Assembly: GCF_005222675.1 (NCBI RefSeq)
Contig: NZ_STGE01000031.1
Coordinates: forward strand, 265,917-329,916
Direction: 5' to 3'
Source: Mycolicibacterium sp. CR10
GTDB lineage: Bacteria > Actinomycetota > Actinomycetes > Mycobacteriales > Mycobacteriaceae
DNA length: 64,000 bases
Shown here: positions 61,162 through 64,000 of the stretch, piece by piece
Layout: the number at the start of each line of letters is the position of its first letter
Position numbering within the stretch: the stretch's first letter is position 1
Notes under the pieces: model-generated
What the model was told of the DNA's origin: nothing
Database searches by the model: none
What the model saw: the letters and a program-made list of their open reading frames with translations, nothing else
Position numbers and translations under genes: made by a program

Positions 61162-63999
61162 CTAACGGTTGTCCCAGCGGTCCCGTCCCGCTTCCAGCGG
61201 ATGCGTTCCGGTGATCAGCGCCTTCGGGATGTCCGCGTTGGCCGCTGGTGCCACCGTCGAATCCGTCTGGGAGGCAGACCAATCCGTGCCGATGCACAGG
61301 AGGTCTGACGGCATTGGGATTTCGTTGGGTAGCGGCACAGGCAGCCCGGGTATCGACGGGATGTTCAGCGGCGGCGGCGCGATCAGGTTGGACAGGCCCG
61401 TCGCGGCCAGCGGAGTGAACGGACTCGACGGCGCCGGCACCCCGACGCTGGCGACTCCGGATGCACCCGGCACCGGGGCCGGTGGCGGCGGCAGCGCCGA
61501 GACCATTGAGTTCGCACCGTCCTGCACGGTGCGAATAACACCGGGCGGTGTCAGAAGGTCCTCGATGGCCACTGAACTGCCCGGGGTACCGGGAATGGGC
61601 AGCCCCGGTGTACCCGAGGTACCGCGAGTCGAGGCGGGCGGGGTCGACGGGTAGGGCGGAACCGGATTGTTGACCGCCACGTTGGTCGAGGACGGCGGCG
61701 ACGGCGGGGTCGGCGGGGTCACCACGTTGACGGGTGTGCTCGTCGACGACGGCGGGACCGGCGGCGTCGGGGGTGTCGCACCGGGGACCGAAGTCCCCGC
61801 GGGCACACCGGGAACCGGCGGAGCAGGCGGCGTCACCGTGCCGACAGGAACTCCAGCGCCACCACCCGGAACAGGCGGAGCCGGCGGTGTCGCGCCCGGG
61901 ATCGAAGTCCCCACGGGCACACCGGGAACCGGCGGAGCAGGCGGCGTCACCGTGTCGACAGGAACTCCAGCGCCACCACCCGGGACAGGCGGAGCCGGCG
62001 GAGGTGCCACACCGGCTTCACCAAAGATCGGCGCTGCCGGGACAGGCGGTGCCGGCGGCGTACCACCGGGGACCGCTGAGCCGATGGGCGCGGCCGGAAC
62101 CGGAGGACCTGAAGGACCGACGGCGCCGGCGGCGGCCTCAACCGGCGCGCCTGCAGCAATTGGCCCGGCCGAACCGACAGCACCGGCCTCACCGACCATC
62201 GGAGCACCCAGAGCAGGCGGCGTCGCTACACCAGCCTCGCCCACAATCGGGGCACCCGGAACACCCGGAGCAGGCGGCGTCACCACACCAGCCTCGCCCA
62301 CAATCGGGGCACCCGGAGCACCCGGAGCCGGCGGAGTCGCCACACCGGCTTCACTGACCACTGGCACGCCAGGAGCACCCGGAGCATGCGGAGTCGCCAC
62401 ACCGGCTTCACTGACCACCGGAACGCCCGGAGCACCCGGAGCAGGCGGAGTCGCCACACCAGCCTCACCAACGATCGGGGCACCCGGAACACCCGGAGCA
62501 GGCGGCGTCACCACACCAGCCTCACTGACCACCGGCACACCAGGAGCACCCGGAGCCGGCGGCGTCACCACACCAGCCTCGCCCACAGTCGGGGCACCCG
62601 GAATGCCGGGAGCCGGCGGCGTCGCCACACCAGCCTCGCCCTCAATCGGGGCACCCGGAGCACCCGGAGCAGGCGGCGTCGCTACACCAGCCTCACCAAC
62701 GATCGGGGCACCCGGAGCACCCGGAGCAGGCGGCGTCACCACGCTCGCCGAACCCTCCACCGGCACACCCGGAATACCGGGAGCCGGCGGTGTCGCCACA
62801 CCCGCTTCGGTGACCACCGGAGCACCTGGAACACCCGGCGCAGGCGGTGTCGCAACCTCGACCGAACTCCCGGCAGGCACACCCGGAACACCCGGCGCCG
62901 GCGGCGTCACCACGCTCGTCGCACCCTCCACCGGCACACCCTGAACACCGGGGATCGGCGGCGTCGCGACCTCGACAGAACTCCCCGCAGGCGTACCCGG
63001 AACACCCGGGGCCGGCGGTGTCGCCACCTCGACCGAACTTCCCGAAGGCGTTGCAGGTACCGGCGGGGCCGGCGGCGAGAACGTCTCCACAGAGCTCGCT
63101 GACGGCGTCGAAGGAGCTGGCGGCGCTGGCGGCGAGAAGGTCTCAATTGTGTTGGCGACCGGCGTTCCCGGGGAACCTGGAGCCGGGGGCGTCACCGCCT
63201 CAACCGAATTCGCCACCGGGGTACCAGGGGCACCAGGAGCGGGCGGGGTCGCGACACCCGAGGAACCCTCCACCGGAGCACCCGGGCCACCCGGAGCCGG
63301 AGGCGTCACCGCCTCAACCGAATTCGCCACCGGGACGCCCGGCGCAGGCGGAGCCGGAGGCGTCACCACACCACCCTCCCCACCGACCGGAACACCGGGA
63401 GCACCCGGCGCCGGAGGCGTCACCACGCCAGCCTCACCAACAATCGGGGCGCCAGGAGCACCCGGAGCCGGAGGCGTCGCCACACCAGCCTCACCCACGA
63501 TCGGAGCACCCGGACCACCCGGAGCCGGCGGCGTCACCGCCTCAACCGAATTCGCCACCGGGACGCCCGGCGCAGGCGGAGCCGGAGGCGTCACCACACC
63601 ACCCTGCCCACCGACCGGAACACCGGGAGCACCCGGCGCCGGGGGCGTCGCCACACCGGCCTCGCCCACAATCGGGGCACCAGGAGCAGGAAGCCCGCCA
63701 GCAGGCACAGCTGCAGATGCACCCTCGATCGGTGCTCCCGGAAGTCCGGGGCCACCGGGGGCCGCGTTACCTGCTGCCGCCGAAACTGGGGCACCGGGTG
63801 CAGGCAAACCAGGAGGCGAGACTGCGCCTGCTTCACCGATGATCGGCGCACCGGGAACCGGAGGTGCGGGCGGCGTCGCCACCCCGACGGGAACCGCGGC
63901 AGGACCACCGGGAACCGGAGGTGCGGGAGGCGTCGCCACCCCGACGGGAACCGCGGCAGGACCACCGGGAACCGGAGGCGCGGGAGGCGTCGCCACCCC
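61162..63999 (-). CDS. Giant Pro/Gly/Ala repeat protein (5' end outside the window)
   Basis: At least 944 residues, with the N-terminus beyond the window end; the frame is still open there. From about 61770 upstream it is made almost entirely of 19-residue units of the type VATPPAPGAPGAPIVGEAG, with variants (VANSVEA, GSSVEVA, PVGVA). The C-terminal 200 residues leave the repeat and end in PSDLLCIGTDWSASQTDS and HPLEAGRDRWDNR. It is probably an extended surface or cell-wall protein, but no signal sequence or anchor can be seen here. No family is recognised. Confidence 0.8.
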   Translation of the reverse strand, partial: GVATPPAPPVPGGPAAVPVGVATPPAPPVPGGPAAVPVGVATPPAPPVPGAPIIGEAGAVSPPGLPAPGAPVSAAAGNAAPGGPGLPGAPIEGASAAVPAGGLPAPGAPIVGEAGVATPPAPGAPGVPVGGQGGVVTPPAPPAPGVPVANSVEAVTPPAPGGPGAPIVGEAGVATPPAPGAPGAPIVGEAGVVTPPAPGAPGVPVGGEGGVVTPPAPPAPGVPVANSVEAVTPPAPGGPGAPVEGSSGVATPPAPGAPGTPVANSVEAVTPPAPGSPGTPVANTIETFSPPAPPAPSTPSASSVETFSPPAPPVPATPSGSSVEVATPPAPGVPGTPAGSSVEVATPPIPGVQGVPVEGATSVVTPPAPGVPGVPAGSSVEVATPPAPGVPGAPVVTEAGVATPPAPGIPGVPVEGSASVVTPPAPGAPGAPIVGEAGVATPPAPGAPGAPIEGEAGVATPPAPGIPGAPTVGEAGVVTPPAPGAPGVPVVSEAGVVTPPAPGVPGAPIVGEAGVATPPAPGAPGVPVVSEAGVATPHAPGAPGVPVVSEAGVATPPAPGAPGAPIVGEAGVVTPPAPGVPGAPIVGEAGVATPPALGAPMVGEAGAVGSAGPIAAGAPVEAAAGAVGPSGPPVPAAPIGSAVPGGTPPAPPVPAAPIFGEAGVAPPPAPPVPGGGAGVPVDTVTPPAPPVPGVPVGTSIPGATPPAPPVPGGGAGVPVGTVTPPAPPVPGVPAGTSVPGATPPTPPVPPSSTSTPVNVVTPPTPPSPPSSTNVAVNNPVPPYPSTPPASTRGTSGTPGLPIPGTPGSSVAIEDLLTPPGVIRTVQDGANSMVSALPPPPAPVPGASGVASVGVPAPSSPFTPLAATGLSNLIAPPPLNIPSIPGLPVPLPNEIPMPSDLLCIGTDWSASQTDSTVAPAANADIPKALITGTHPLEAGRDRWDNR
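61790..63999 (-). repeat. 57-bp tandem repeat array inside the giant protein gene
   Basis: Units of 57 bases (19 codons) follow head to tail. For example, the word gcctcgcccacaatcgg occurs at 62234 and again exactly 57 bases on at 62291. Some units are 54 or 60 bases. Several unit types alternate, and blocks of units are themselves duplicated (63340-63430 and 63570-63640). Confidence 0.85.
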
Positions 64000-64000
64000 G

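Noticed and set aside
61667..62944. 425-residue Gly-rich open frame on the plus strand resembling PE_PGRS repeats (GTGGAGG)
   Set aside because: It is the antisense of the Pro-rich repeat gene; it has no PE domain and no ribosome-binding site. The composition follows from the complement of Pro/Ala codons.
61790..63999. Possible CRISPR array because of regular repeats
   Set aside because: Units are contiguous with no unique spacers, are multiples of three and keep a reading frame open.

Overview
The window is high-GC, gene-dense actinobacterial DNA that reads as a rapidly growing Mycobacterium (Mycolicibacterium type). The evidence is gene order. The blocks hisS-gloB / ppiB / relA-apt-lipoprotein-secF-secD-yajC / gabT / carboxylic acid reductase / ruvC-ruvA-ruvB / yebC / pdxT-tesB-pdxS / nudix-pimA-acyltransferase-pgsA-HIT-thrS follow the order I know from M. 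tuberculosis Rv2580c to Rv2614c. No PE/PPE gene is visible. Many genes overlap as GTGA, ATGA or TGATG, and GTG or TTG starts are common. Several genes look leaderless.

Layout. 1-4451: a urea-type ABC importer, urtA (5' end cut by the window) to urtE, as one coupled operon. 4543-9117: a small membrane protein, hisS-gloB, and two tandem membrane-anchored cyclophilins, the second carrying a DUF4190 module. 9118-18286: an accessory block with a universal stress protein, an APC amine/amino-acid permease, a copper/TPQ amine oxidase with a small ferredoxin, a divergent ATP-grasp protein, a NylB-like serine hydrolase, a C45-like Ntn hydrolase under a leaderless promoter with a double palindrome, and a tiny HTH-like protein. 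18314-26481: the stringent-response and Sec block. 26880-29634: gabT followed by an aldehyde dehydrogenase broken by a frameshifting deletion. 29718-34759: an alpha/beta hydrolase lacking its nucleophile serine, a divergent MarR regulator, and a large carboxylic acid reductase. 34833-38209: membrane proteins and the ruvCAB operon. 38289-47940: accessory genes, many with a palindromic operator next to a MarR or TetR gene (flavodoxin, truncated protein, DUF1398, hydrolases, acyl-CoA dehydrogenase, an NCS1 permease with a Cys/His tail), with yebC in the middle. 47946-56887: vitamin B6 synthesis, phosphatidylinositol mannoside synthesis and thrS. 56997-61154: thioesterase, aldo/keto reductase, membrane proteins and a GAF-ANTAR regulator. 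61162-64000: the C-terminal part of a very large Pro/Gly/Ala repeat protein built from 57-bp tandem units, running off the window.

Functional themes. Nitrogen acquisition is represented by urea uptake, amine uptake and oxidation, and GABA transamination. Aldehyde/carboxylate chemistry is represented by the amine oxidase, aldehyde dehydrogenase, carboxylic acid reductase and aldo/keto reductase. Envelope building is represented by PI and PIM synthesis and Sec. The most novel candidates are the amine-oxidase/ATP-grasp island with its double-palindrome promoter, the Cys/His-tailed NCS1 permease, the 32-bp repeat that has become part of the pimA coding end, and the giant repeat protein. No rRNA, tRNA, insertion sequence or CRISPR array was recognised.
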